DNA of 64,000 bases from positions 1,488,001 through 1,552,000 of the forward strand of contig NC_007973.1 of assembly GCF_000196015.1 (NCBI RefSeq), read 5' to 3'. How positions within the stretch are numbered: position 1 is the first letter of the stretch; each line of letters starts with the position of its first letter. The stretch is from Cupriavidus metallidurans CH34. Its GTDB lineage: Bacteria > Pseudomonadota > Gammaproteobacteria > Burkholderiales > Burkholderiaceae. Below the pieces are notes generated by a model, which searched no databases, was not told the DNA's origin, and saw only the letters and a program-made list of their open reading frames with translations. A program made the translations under genes and the position numbers. Below, one piece after another: positions 49,892 through 62,580 of the stretch.

Positions 49892-51124
49892 TCAGCCCAG
49901 CGACTTGCAGAATTCGACAATCCGGCGTGCGCCTTCGAGGCATTCGTCCGGGGTGGCCACCAGCGCCATGCGGACCCGGTTCGCGCCGGGATTCACGCCG
50001 TGGGCGTCGCGGGCCAGGTAGCTGCCGGGCAGCACCGTGAGGTTCTGTTCGGCCAGCAGCCGCACGGCGAACTCGGTGTCCGACAGACCAGTGCGCGAGA
50101 CATCGGCCCACAGGTAGAACGCCGCATCGGGCAGGGCCACGTCGAGCACCCCTGCCAGCATCGGCGTGACCTCGGCGAATTTGCGCACATAGGCCGCGCG
50201 GTTCTCGCGCACGTGCGCCTCGTCGCCCCACGCCGCGGCGCTGGCGGCCTGCACGGCCGGGTTCATCGCGGCGCCGTGGTAGGTGCGGTAGAGCAGGAAT
50301 TTCTTCAGGATCTCGGGGTCGCCGGCGACGAAGCCCGAGCGCAGGCCCGGCACGTTCGAGCGCTTCGACAGGCTTGAGAACATCACCAGCCGTTCCAGGC
50401 CCCGGCCAAGCTTGTGGGCCGCTTCGAGCGCGCCGAGCGGCGGCTTTGCTTCGTCGAAGTAGATCTCCGAGTAGCACTCGTCGGAGGCAATCACGAAGCC
50501 ATAGCGGTCGGACAATTCGAAAAGCTGCTTCCAGTCTTCGAGCGACAGCACCGCGCCGGTCGGGTTACCCGGCGAGCAGACGTACAGCAGTTGCACGTGC
50601 GGCCACACATCGGCGCCGATCTGGTCGAACGCCGGCGCGAAGTTGCGCGCCGGATCGCTGTTGGCGAACACCGGACGGGCGCCGGCCAGAAGGGCTGCGC
50701 CTTCATAGATCTGGTAGAACGGGTTCGGGCAGAGCACCAGCGGGTTGGGCTTGCTGCTGTCGATCACGGTCTGCGCGAACGCGAACAGTGCCTCGCGCGA
50801 ACCGGTGACGGGCAGCACCTCGGTGGCGGCGTCGACCTTCGGCAGGTTGTAGCGGCGTTCGAGCCAGCCCGCGATGCACGCGCGCAGCGCGTCGCTGCCG
50901 GCGGTGCTCGGGTAGTTGGCCAGGCCGCCGAGCGACGCGGTCATCGCTTCCTTGATGAAGGCCGGAGTGGGGTGCTTGGGTTCGCCGATGCCGAAGCTGA
51001 TTGGCGGGACGGCGGCCGGTTTCACATCGGCCACCAGCGCGCGCAGTTTCTCGAAAGGATAGGTTTGGAGCAGGTCGAGGCGCGGATTCACGGTGGCAGC
51101 GGCGGGGCGGTTGAAACCCAGCAT
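49892..51124 (-). CDS. dapC: Succinyldiaminopimelate transaminase DapC
   Basis: This 410-residue PLP fold-type I aminotransferase has an N-terminal NPRLDLLQTYPFEKLRALV, characteristic of betaproteobacterial DapC. The motif CSPGNPTGAV and the PLP-lysine segment FSSLSKRSNVPGLRSGF are intact. It supplies N-succinyl-LL-DAP from its keto precursor using glutamate. It lies 100 bp upstream of dapD on the same strand. Confidence 0.93.
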   Translation of the reverse strand: MLGFNRPAAATVNPRLDLLQTYPFEKLRALVADVKPAAVPPISFGIGEPKHPTPAFIKEAMTASLGGLANYPSTAGSDALRACIAGWLERRYNLPKVDAATEVLPVTGSREALFAFAQTVIDSSKPNPLVLCPNPFYQIYEGAALLAGARPVFANSDPARNFAPAFDQIGADVWPHVQLLYVCSPGNPTGAVLSLEDWKQLFELSDRYGFVIASDECYSEIYFDEAKPPLGALEAAHKLGRGLERLVMFSSLSKRSNVPGLRSGFVAGDPEILKKFLLYRTYHGAAMNPAVQAASAAAWGDEAHVRENRAAYVRKFAEVTPMLAGVLDVALPDAAFYLWADVSRTGLSDTEFAVRLLAEQNLTVLPGSYLARDAHGVNPGANRVRMALVATPDECLEGARRIVEFCKSLG

Positions 51125-51191
51125 TATAAAGGAATGCCGCCCATCGCCGCGCGCGTGAATCCGGCAAATCCGCTCCGACTGGCGCCGGAGA

Positions 51192-52031
51192 TCAGTACAG
51201 CATCACCCGCGACACCACAGCCACGATCGGCCGGCGCAGAAACCGCTCCACGCGGGCATTGAGGTGCAGTGGGCGCAACAGCATCCTGACAGTCATCTCC
51301 AGCGGCAGATGATGCCGGATAACGGCGCTGCAGCGGGAATTCAGCGCCCTGACATCGCCCTCGGGCACGTCTTCGCGTTCATGTTCGATCCGCAGGACGT
51401 TGCGCAGCGCGATCTCGGCGTCCTCGTTCTTGATTTCCAGCAGCCGCCGGGCCAGCGCGCCAAGTACCTTGCCGCGGCCGAGTCGCTCGTGCTCGTGCAG
51501 CGCGTTGAAGTAGCGATAAAAGTGCTTGTAGTGGCGGACTTCGTCGTTGGCGATGCGGCGGGTCAGATCGCGCAGCACTGGTTCGTCGCTGGCCTGTTCC
51601 AGCGCGCGGTAGTAGGTGGCGGTGCCGGTTTCCACCACGCAGCGGGCGGCCATTTCCAGGGCCAGCGAAGGCTCGAAATTGTCGATCGAGCAGGTCACGC
51701 TGTATTCGTCGAAGAAGCGCCGGTATCCACGTTCCCAGTTGAATTCGGGCCAGACATGCTCCACGTAGCGGCGTAGCGCCTGCCCGTGCTGGAGTTCCTC
51801 GCACTCCCAGTGCTCGGCGAGCCACCGGGCGGCTTCGGGTACGTCGGCGTAGTACTTGGCGAGGTTGCCCGCGTAGGTGTCGGATCCGCTTTCGATGAAC
51901 GAGGCGGCGGCGAGCAGATAGAACAGTGTGCGGTTGTTGCGTACCTTGACGACATCGATCGACGAATAGTCGATCTCCGATATGGACCAGGGCAGGTCCC
52001 CCGGCGCCTTGGCCGGGTGCGTTGCGGTCAT
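51192..52031 (-). CDS. Ferritin-like diiron protein, function unknown
   Basis: From the ATG at 52031, preceded by ggagg, the product is 279 residues. Carboxylate/histidine ligand motifs are spaced as in a diiron four-helix bundle: Glu in [15 protein letters not shown] (E-x-x-H), Glu in [14 protein letters not shown], and NDEVRH (E-x-x-H). This is the ferritin-like/AurF-type oxygenase or oxidase pattern; no reaction can be assigned. It ends 67 bp before dapC and may be co-transcribed with it. It is divergent from smc. Confidence 0.75.
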   Translation of the reverse strand: MTATHPAKAPGDLPWSISEIDYSSIDVVKVRNNRTLFYLLAAASFIESGSDTYAGNLAKYYADVPEAARWLAEHWECEELQHGQALRRYVEHVWPEFNWERGYRRFFDEYSVTCSIDNFEPSLALEMAARCVVETGTATYYRALEQASDEPVLRDLTRRIANDEVRHYKHFYRYFNALHEHERLGRGKVLGALARRLLEIKNEDAEIALRNVLRIEHEREDVPEGDVRALNSRCSAVIRHHLPLEMTVRMLLRPLHLNARVERFLRRPIVAVVSRVMLY

Positions 52032-52485
52032 GCTCAATCCTCCATCCAGACTGCTGCTTGGCGCTTCAGGCTGGCCGCTGTCACGTCGAGTGCGGAGAAC
52101 GGCCCGGAAGGCGATGAGGCCGGAGGGGACTCCGGGATCACGCCGGCATAGTGAGAGACTAGCACTAACCCTAAGAAGTTTCCTGGCGGATCGGCCAGAC
52201 TTTGACTGCGGCGCGTATTTGCCAAACAACGGCGTGCGCCTAGAAAATCCTTGCAGCAACGCTGGCAACTGACGGATATCTATAGGTTTTCGGCGCCGGG
52301 GGATAGCGACGTTACGACCCGCGCAACGGTAGATAAAGCGGCCGGCCGAGAGAATGGCGATGGTATGATTAGCGCCAATCTATCGGGCACCGGGGGCAGG
52401 ATGCGGCGCAGGCGTCACGTCTGGGCGGCGGGCTCCGTATGGCCCGGCTTATCCAATTGCGTATCGCCCAAACCACACGACAACC
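52032..52485. other. 454-bp divergent intergenic region between the diiron protein gene and smc
   Basis: No supported gene. A small stem (ccggag 52120-52125 with ctccgg 52130-52135) and a TATGAT -10-like box (52364-52369) are present, the latter without a convincing -35. The stretch should contain divergent promoters for the diiron gene and smc. Confidence 0.45.
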
Positions 52486-55400
52486 GTGCGACTGTCCTCG
52501 ATCAAGCTGGCGGGCTTCAAGTCCTTCGTCGATCCCACCAATTTTCAAGTGCCCGGCCAACTGGTCGGCATCGTAGGTCCCAACGGCTGCGGCAAATCCA
52601 ACATCATCGACGCGGTACGCTGGGTGCTCGGCGAATCACGCGCCTCGGAGCTGCGTGGCGAGTCGATGCAGGACGTGATTTTCAACGGTTCCACGGCGCG
52701 CAAGCCGGCCGGTCGCGCCAGCGTCGAGCTGGTGTTCGACAACGCCGAAGGCCGCGCGGCCGGACAGTGGAGCCAGTACGCCGAAGTCGCGGTCAAGCGC
52801 GTGCTGACGCGTGACGGCACGTCCTCCTATTACATCAACAACCAGCCGGTGCGCCGCAAGGACATCCAGGACATCTTCCTGGGTACCGGCTTGGGTCCGC
52901 GCGCCTACGCCATCATCGGGCAGGGCATGATCTCGCGGATCATCGAGGCGAAGCCCGATGACATGCGGATCTTCCTCGAAGAAGCCGCCGGTGTTTCCAA
53001 GTACAAGGAACGCCGCCGCGAGACCGAGAACCGGCTGGGCGACACGCGCGAAAACCTGACCCGCGTGGAAGACATCCTGCGCGAACTCGGCAATAACCTC
53101 GATAAGCTCGAGGGCCAGGCCGAAGTGGCGCAGCGTTTCCGCCAACTGCAGGCGGAAGGCGAAGAGAAGCAGCATCTGTTGTGGCTCTTGCGCAAGCGCG
53201 AGGCCCAGGCAGAACAGGAGCGTCACGCACGCGCGATCGACCAGGCGCAGATCGACCTGGAAGCCCAGACCGCGCAATTGCGCCATGTCGAGGCCGAACT
53301 GGAAACGATGCGCGCGGCGCACTATGCGGCCTCGGACGGCATGCATGCGGCACAGGGCTCGCTGTATGAAGCCAACACCGAGGTCAGCAAGCTCGAGGCC
53401 GAGATCCGCTACGTCGTTGAATCGCGCAACCGTCTGCAGGCCCAGATCGCCGCGCTGACCACTCAACGCGAGCAATGGCAGGGCAAATCCGATCAGGCGA
53501 ATGACGAACTGGCGCAGGCCGAGGAAAACCTGGCGCTGGCCGAGGCACGCACGATCGAATCGCAGGAAACCGTCGCCCAGAAGAGCGACGAACTGCCGAC
53601 GCTGGAAGCCCAATGGCGCGATGCCCAGCAGATGCTCAACGAGCAGCGCGCCGGCATCATGCAGGCCGAGCAGGCACTGAAGCTCGAAGCCGCGCATCAG
53701 CGCAACGCCAACCAGATGCTCCAGCAACTCGAGCAGCGCAAGGAGCGACTGCAGGGCGAGGAAAAGGGCCTGGATCGTCCGGACGAAGTCCGTCTGGAAG
53801 AACTGCGCATGGATCTGACCGAGCAGGAAGCGCTGCTCGAGGAAGCGCAGGCCGTGCTGATGGACAGCGAGGAGGCGGTTCCCCGCCTGGACGGCGAACG
53901 CCGTGCCGCGCAGGAGCGCGTGCAGAGCGAGGCCGCGGCGATCGCTTCGCTGGAAGCCCGTCTGTCCGCGCTGCGACAGTTGCAGGAGAACGTGCAGACC
54001 GACGGCAAGGTGCAGCCGTGGCTGGAGCGCCATGGGCTAGCCGAGCTTCCGCGTCTCTGGAAGAAGGTACATATCGAGCCGGGTTGGGAAAACGCGCTCG
54101 AATCGGTGTTGCGTGAGAAGCTGGCCGCGCTGGAAGTGTCGAACCTCGATTGGGTCAAGGCATTCCTTTCGGACGCGCCGCCCGCCAAGCTGGCGTTCTA
54201 CTCGCCGCCGCCTGCCGCGCGTCCCGTAGAGGCCCCGGCCGGGCTGCGTCCGCTGATGTCGCTGCTGCAGATCACCGAGCCCGGCATTCGTGCCGTGATG
54301 CAGGACTGGCTGGCCGATATCTATACCGCCACGGACATGACGCAGGCGCTGGCCGCGCGCGGCACCCTGCCCGAGGGCGCGCAGTTCGTGGTGGCCGAAG
54401 GCCATCTGGTCGGCCGCAATGCGATTCAGATCTATGCCGCCGACTCCGAACAGGCTGGGATGCTGGCCCGCGAGCAGGAGATCGAGAATCTGCAGAAGCA
54501 GGCCCGTGCCCAGATGCTGTTGTCGGACGAAGCCAGGACGCAGTCGGTGCGTGCCGAGTCGGCGTACACGCACGCCAGCGCGGTGCTGATTGACACGCGG
54601 TCGCGTGCCGAACAGGCCACGCGCCGGGTGCACACGCTGCAGATGGACGTGCTCAAGCTCTCGCAGGCGATGGAGCGGTTCTCGGCGCGTAGCAACCAGA
54701 TTCGCGAGGAACTGGCCGAGATCGATGCGCAGATCGACGAGCAACGCGCGATCCGCGCCGAATCGGAAGCCAGCTTCGAGCAGCACGACGCCCAACTGGC
54801 CGATATGCAGGCCTCGCATGAAGACCAGCAGATGGCCTTCGAGGGCATGGATGCGAAGCTGAGCGGGGCACGCCAGCAGTTGCGCGACCTGGAACGCGCC
54901 GCGCAGGAAGCGCTGTTCGCCGAACGCAATCTCGCCGGCCGCATCGACGAACTGCGCCGTAATATCCAGATGGCGGGCGATCAGAGCGAGCGCATCGCCG
55001 AGTCGCTCGAAAACGCGCGCGCCGAACTCGAAACGATCAACGAGCAGACCGCCAACACCGGCCTGCAGGAAGCGCTGGAAGTGCGCGCCGAGAAGGAGCA
55101 GAAGCTGTCTGCCGCGCGTATCGAACTCGACGCGCTCTCGGCCCAGCTTCGCCAGTTCGATGAACAGCGCCTGGCCGCCGAACGCAGCCTGCAGCCGCTG
55201 CGCGACCGCATCACCGAATGCCAGCTCAAGGAGCAGGCCGCGCGCCTGAACCAGGATCAGTTCAAGGAGCAACTGGCCACGGCGGAAGTCGACGAAGCCG
55301 CGCTGGCCGAGAAGCTGACCGGCGACCTGAAGCCGTCCTATCTGCAGGGCGAGGTCACGCGCCTGAACAACGCCATCAACGCGCTGGGCCCGGTCAACAT

Positions 55401-56001
55401 GGCCGCGCTCGATGAACTGACGGCGGCGCGTGAGCGAAAGACCTTCCTCGATGCGCAGACCGCCGACCTGACCGACGCCATCAACACCCTGGAGGACGCG
55501 ATCGCCAAGATCGACCAGGAAACGCGGGCACTGCTGCAAGGCACTTTCGATCAGGTCAATCACCACTTCGGCGAACTGTTCCCGTCGCTGTTCGGTGGCG
55601 GCCAGGCACGCCTGATCATGACCGGAGAGGAAATCCTCGACGCCGGCGTGCAGGTGATGGCACAACCGCCGGGCAAGAAGAACTCGACGATTCACCTGCT
55701 GTCCGGCGGCGAGAAGGCGCTGACCGCGATCGCGCTGGTGTTCGCGATGTTCCAGCTCAACCCCGCGCCGTTCTGCTTGCTCGATGAGGTGGATGCGCCG
55801 TTGGACGATGCCAACACGGAGCGCTATGCCAACATGGTTGCGCGTATGTCCGACAAGACCCAGTTCGTATTTATTTCCCACAACAAGATTGCGATGGAGA
55901 TGGCCCACCAGTTGATCGGCGTGACAATGCAGGAGCAGGGTGTATCGCGGATCGTGGCGGTGGACATGGATGCAGCCGTATCGATGGCGGAGGTCGCTTA
56001 A
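52486..56001 (+). CDS. smc: Chromosome segregation ATPase SMC
   Basis: This is a 1171-residue SMC protein with a GTG start. The head is formed by Walker A VGPNGCGKSN (residues 30-39), signature LSGGEKALTAIAL and Walker B FCLLDEVDAPLD. Long coiled coils (about 170-500 and 660-1010) flank a hinge at about 510-650 (GWENALESVLREKLAALEV region). It loads onto DNA with ScpAB to organise and separate chromosomes; no scp gene is in the window. The first gene of smc-zipA-ligA-def. Confidence 0.97.
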   Translation: MRLSSIKLAGFKSFVDPTNFQVPGQLVGIVGPNGCGKSNIIDAVRWVLGESRASELRGESMQDVIFNGSTARKPAGRASVELVFDNAEGRAAGQWSQYAEVAVKRVLTRDGTSSYYINNQPVRRKDIQDIFLGTGLGPRAYAIIGQGMISRIIEAKPDDMRIFLEEAAGVSKYKERRRETENRLGDTRENLTRVEDILRELGNNLDKLEGQAEVAQRFRQLQAEGEEKQHLLWLLRKREAQAEQERHARAIDQAQIDLEAQTAQLRHVEAELETMRAAHYAASDGMHAAQGSLYEANTEVSKLEAEIRYVVESRNRLQAQIAALTTQREQWQGKSDQANDELAQAEENLALAEARTIESQETVAQKSDELPTLEAQWRDAQQMLNEQRAGIMQAEQALKLEAAHQRNANQMLQQLEQRKERLQGEEKGLDRPDEVRLEELRMDLTEQEALLEEAQAVLMDSEEAVPRLDGERRAAQERVQSEAAAIASLEARLSALRQLQENVQTDGKVQPWLERHGLAELPRLWKKVHIEPGWENALESVLREKLAALEVSNLDWVKAFLSDAPPAKLAFYSPPPAARPVEAPAGLRPLMSLLQITEPGIRAVMQDWLADIYTATDMTQALAARGTLPEGAQFVVAEGHLVGRNAIQIYAADSEQAGMLAREQEIENLQKQARAQMLLSDEARTQSVRAESAYTHASAVLIDTRSRAEQATRRVHTLQMDVLKLSQAMERFSARSNQIREELAEIDAQIDEQRAIRAESEASFEQHDAQLADMQASHEDQQMAFEGMDAKLSGARQQLRDLERAAQEALFAERNLAGRIDELRRNIQMAGDQSERIAESLENARAELETINEQTANTGLQEALEVRAEKEQKLSAARIELDALSAQLRQFDEQRLAAERSLQPLRDRITECQLKEQAARLNQDQFKEQLATAEVDEAALAEKLTGDLKPSYLQGEVTRLNNAINALGPVNMAALDELTAARERKTFLDAQTADLTDAINTLEDAIAKIDQETRALLQGTFDQVNHHFGELFPSLFGGGQARLIMTGEEILDAGVQVMAQPPGKKNSTIHLLSGGEKALTAIALVFAMFQLNPAPFCLLDEVDAPLDDANTERYANMVARMSDKTQFVFISHNKIAMEMAHQLIGVTMQEQGVSRIVAVDMDAAVSMAEVA

Positions 56002-56002
56002 G

Positions 56003-59499
<3,497 letters not shown>

Positions 59500-59522
59500 T
59501 ACGGAGAGAGGGAGAACGCGCA

Positions 59523-60056
59523 ATGATCCGGGACATTCTGAAGATGGGCGACGCACGCCTGCTGCAACAGGCGCGCCCCGTGACGCAGTTCAATACGCCT
59601 GAGCTGCGCCTGCTGATCGACGACATGTTCGACACGATGGAACATGCCAACGGCGCCGGCCTTGCCGCGCCGCAGATCGGCGTGGACCTGCAGGTGGTGA
59701 TTTTCGGTTTCGATCGCAACCCGCGCTATCCCGACGCACCGACCGTGCCGAAGACCGTGCTGATCAATCCATCCCTGGAGCCGCTGTCCGACGAGATGGA
59801 CGATGGATGGGAAGGATGCCTCTCGGTGCCGGGCCTGCGCGGCGTGGTGCCGCGCTACACGCGGCTGAAATACACGGGCTTCGACATGATGGGCAACAGG
59901 ATCGAGCGCGTGGCCGAGGACTTCCATGCGCGCGTGGTGCAGCACGAGTGCGATCACCTGATCGGCGTGCTGTATCCGATGCGGATCAAGGACTTCACGC
60001 GCTTCGGTTTTACCGAGATCCTGTTCCCCGAACTACCACCCAATTACGACGACTGA
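59523..60056 (+). CDS. def: Peptide deformylase
   Basis: This 177-residue metalloenzyme removes the formyl group from nascent N-termini. All three motifs are present: [10 protein letters not shown] (about 42-51), EGCLSVPG (with the metal Cys) and QHECDHLIG (metal His pair and catalytic Glu). A ggagagagggag site precedes the ATG. It is 23 bp after ligA. The usual partner fmt is not adjacent, so this may be one of two deformylases. Its 3' end overlaps the convergent transporter gene by 13 bp. Confidence 0.96.
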   Translation: MIRDILKMGDARLLQQARPVTQFNTPELRLLIDDMFDTMEHANGAGLAAPQIGVDLQVVIFGFDRNPRYPDAPTVPKTVLINPSLEPLSDEMDDGWEGCLSVPGLRGVVPRYTRLKYTGFDMMGNRIERVAEDFHARVVQHECDHLIGVLYPMRIKDFTRFGFTEILFPELPPNYDD

Positions 60057-61486
60057 GGCGAGGCGCACGCCGTGATTGCCGGCTGCCCATGCCGGTTGTG
60101 ATAGACCAGCGCAGCGGCAACCAGGATCGTCATCAGGCACAACTCGGCGGCGAGGCTGGCCAGCGCCGCATCGAGATAAGTCGCGGCGTGATGCAGTCGC
60201 TGCGCGAATACCGTGCCGAGCAGGGCCGAGCCGAGCCCGAGCGAGGCCTGCTGAACCGTGGCCAGCGCGGCGCTGCCCGCGCCGGCCTGGTCGGTGGGGA
60301 TGTCCGCCAGGCCAATCCGGTAGAAGCACCCGACCACCAGCGCATTGCCGAAGCCGATCAGCAAGCTTGGCGGGGCGAGCGTCAGGATGTCCGGGTGGGG
60401 CCAGGCTTGCCGCAGCACGTAGGCCAGCACCACAACGCCGGCCATCTGTGTCACGCATCCGACAATCAGCACACGCGTGCGGCCCCAGCCGTTCACCACG
60501 CGCGGGCTCGTCAGCGATCCCGCAATAAAGGCCAGCCCAAGCGGAATGAATGCGTTGCCCGCCATCGTGGGCGTCATACCGGCGCCGCTCTGCAGCGTTA
60601 GCGCCAGCACGAACATCAGGCCGCTCCAGCACGCATAGAACAGCACGGCGACGATAAAACCGAAGCGCACGCTTGGCAGTCGCAGCAGCGACGGCGGCAA
60701 CAGCGGATGCACGCCGCGGCGTTCCTGGCGCAGTTCGATGTACCAGAGCAGCAGCATCAACGGCGCCGTGGCGGCCAGAACGGCCAGCACGGGCCACGAC
60801 CAGCGAAACATGGGTCCCAACGCGATCGGAAGCAGAATTGCCAGGATCACGGCTGCCAGCAGCACGGTGCCTGGCGCATCGATGCCAGTGGCGTTCTCAC
60901 GCCGGGTCTCGGGGATCACGCGCGGCGAAAGGACCAGGATGGCCAGGCAGATTGGCAGGTTGATGAGGAACGCGTTGCGCCATCCCAGGCCGTCGATGTC
61001 GGCATCGACCAGCAAGCCGCCCAGAACCTGCCCGATGATGAACGCGATGCCGCCAATCGACGCGAACAACGCCAGGGCACGGGAGTGAGCGTGTCCGCGC
61101 AGGCCGACGTGAATTGTCGCCAGGATCTGCGGCACGAGCAGCGCCGCCGCCGCGCCTTGCAGCGTCCGCGCAATCAGCAGCGACAGCATCGAACCCGCCA
61201 CGCCGCACAGTAGCGACGCGACGCCGAAGAGCAGCACGCCGATGTTGAAGATGCGACGGCGGCCGTAGTTGTCGCCGAGCCGCCCGCCCATGGCCAGGAA
61301 GACGGCGAATGCCACGCCGTAGACGGCCACCATCAGTTCCAGTTCGGACGGCGTCGCTCCCAGGGAGTGCTCGATAGGGTGTAGCGCCACATTGACGATC
61401 GAAAAGTCGATCTGTGGCAGTAGCTGGCCGGCCAGCAGGACGTAAAGTCCGGCTCGGCCGAGGGTGGGGGCGGGGGATGTTTGCAT
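60044..61486 (-). CDS. DHA2-family MFS drug-efflux transporter
   Basis: This 480-residue, 14-helix transporter starts at the ATG at 61486 ([10 protein letters not shown]); an upstream in-frame ATG at 61549 would lie in the operator region. Markers are [18 protein letters not shown] in helix 1, motif [16 protein letters not shown], and [13 protein letters not shown]. It probably exports a drug or toxic metabolite. It is divergent from an XRE regulator with a shared operator, a typical regulated efflux arrangement. Confidence 0.87.
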   Translation of the reverse strand: MQTSPAPTLGRAGLYVLLAGQLLPQIDFSIVNVALHPIEHSLGATPSELELMVAVYGVAFAVFLAMGGRLGDNYGRRRIFNIGVLLFGVASLLCGVAGSMLSLLIARTLQGAAAALLVPQILATIHVGLRGHAHSRALALFASIGGIAFIIGQVLGGLLVDADIDGLGWRNAFLINLPICLAILVLSPRVIPETRRENATGIDAPGTVLLAAVILAILLPIALGPMFRWSWPVLAVLAATAPLMLLLWYIELRQERRGVHPLLPPSLLRLPSVRFGFIVAVLFYACWSGLMFVLALTLQSGAGMTPTMAGNAFIPLGLAFIAGSLTSPRVVNGWGRTRVLIVGCVTQMAGVVVLAYVLRQAWPHPDILTLAPPSLLIGFGNALVVGCFYRIGLADIPTDQAGAGSAALATVQQASLGLGSALLGTVFAQRLHHAATYLDAALASLAAELCLMTILVAAALVYHNRHGQPAITACASPQSS

Positions 61487-61537
61487 GGCGGATCTGGCCT
61501 CGACAACGCTTGAGGACCGGAGTATGGTGGCCCGATC

Positions 61538-61568
61538 AGACTGGTACAAGAGTCCAGTTAGACTGGTA
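61538..61568. promoter_or_regulatory. Candidate operator: two AGACTGGTA repeats with an inverted CCAGT between
   Basis: AGACTGGTA occurs at 61538-61546 and 61560-61568, exactly 22 bp apart (about two helical turns). CCAGT at 61554-61558 forms inverted pairs with the ACTGG halves. It lies between the divergent transporter (ATG 61486) and regulator (ATG 61606) and is the likely binding site of that regulator. Confidence 0.55.
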
Positions 61569-61605
61569 TAAATTGTGTCAGCCTAGGCAAACGGAGTGAA
61601 TCATC

Positions 61606-62517
61606 ATGAATGCTCGCCAGGAACCGGGTGTCCTGCTCGATGTGGATGGCTACGAGGAGATCGAGGGCACCGGCAGGGAGCCGGAACTGGGCGCATTCCT
61701 GCGCGCCCGGCGCGAAAGCCTGGATCCGGCGCGGCTGGGCCTGTCGCGCATGGGCCGGCGGCGCACGCCTGGTCTGCGGCGCGAGGAAGTGGCCGCGATG
61801 GCCGACATCGGCATCACCTGGTACACGAAGCTGGAGCAGGGCCGTCCGATCCGGGTATCGCCGAAGGTGCTCAACGCGGTTGCCGCAGCGCTGCAGTGCT
61901 CGCCCTCGGAGACCGAGCACCTGTTCACACTGGCCGGCATGCAACGGCCGGCGCCACTTGCGGGGACGTCGGTCTGTGAAACGGTGTCCGCCACGACGCA
62001 ACGGGTCCTCGATCAGCTCGATCCGATTCCCGCCCTGGTGCAGAACGCGAGATTCGACATCGTCGCGCATAACGAAGCCTATTGCCGGCTGCTTGGTGTC
62101 GATCTGCCGGGCCTGCCGGTCGAGGATCGCAACTGCATCTATCTGGCGCTGACACATCCGGCCTGGCGCGCGATCGTGGTTGACTGGCACGGCATGGTCG
62201 CGAACATGGTGGCGCTTTACCGGGCCGCGATGGCCGAGCATGTGCACGATCCTGTCTGGGACGCGCAACTCAAGCGCTATATGGCGGTGTCGGCGCTATT
62301 CCGGGATCTCTGGCAGCGCTATCAGGTGCGCGGTATCCAGAACCACGTCAAGCAGTTCACCCATCCGGAAACGGGGGCTTTCAACCTGACGCAGACCAAC
62401 TGGTGGACCGCGCCGCGCAACGGCGCGCGGCTTCTGGTTTATGTGCCGGCCGATGAGTCGGCCGAGGAAGCGCTGCACAAGCTGCGGCCGGTGACCGGGC
62501 AGAGCGCAGGCATTTGA
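61606..62517 (+). CDS. XRE-family regulator with MmyB-like ligand-binding domain
   Basis: This 303-residue regulator has an N-terminal HTH (GAFLRARRESLDPARLGL, then GLRREEVAAMADIGITWYTK) and a PAS-like MmyB domain (DPIPALVQNARFDIVAHNEA). Homologues in actinobacteria and proteobacteria control adjacent dehydrogenase or efflux genes by binding fatty acids or small organics; the ligand here is unknown. An acggag site precedes the ATG. Divergent from the MFS transporter. Confidence 0.88.
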   Translation: MNARQEPGVLLDVDGYEEIEGTGREPELGAFLRARRESLDPARLGLSRMGRRRTPGLRREEVAAMADIGITWYTKLEQGRPIRVSPKVLNAVAAALQCSPSETEHLFTLAGMQRPAPLAGTSVCETVSATTQRVLDQLDPIPALVQNARFDIVAHNEAYCRLLGVDLPGLPVEDRNCIYLALTHPAWRAIVVDWHGMVANMVALYRAAMAEHVHDPVWDAQLKRYMAVSALFRDLWQRYQVRGIQNHVKQFTHPETGAFNLTQTNWWTAPRNGARLLVYVPADESAEEALHKLRPVTGQSAGI

Positions 62518-62526
62518 GTGATTGAT

Positions 62527-62566
62527 GGCTATTCCTCCCTCCCGCTGACGGACGAGAGGAATAGCC
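62527..62566. terminator. Long hairpin between convergent genes
   Basis: GGCTATTCCTC (62527-62537) pairs perfectly with GAGGAATAGCC (62556-62566) over 11 bp with an 18-nt loop. No T-tract. It separates the XRE regulator and the pseudouridine synthase genes. Confidence 0.6.
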
Positions 62567-62580
62567 GGCAGGCGCCCCTG

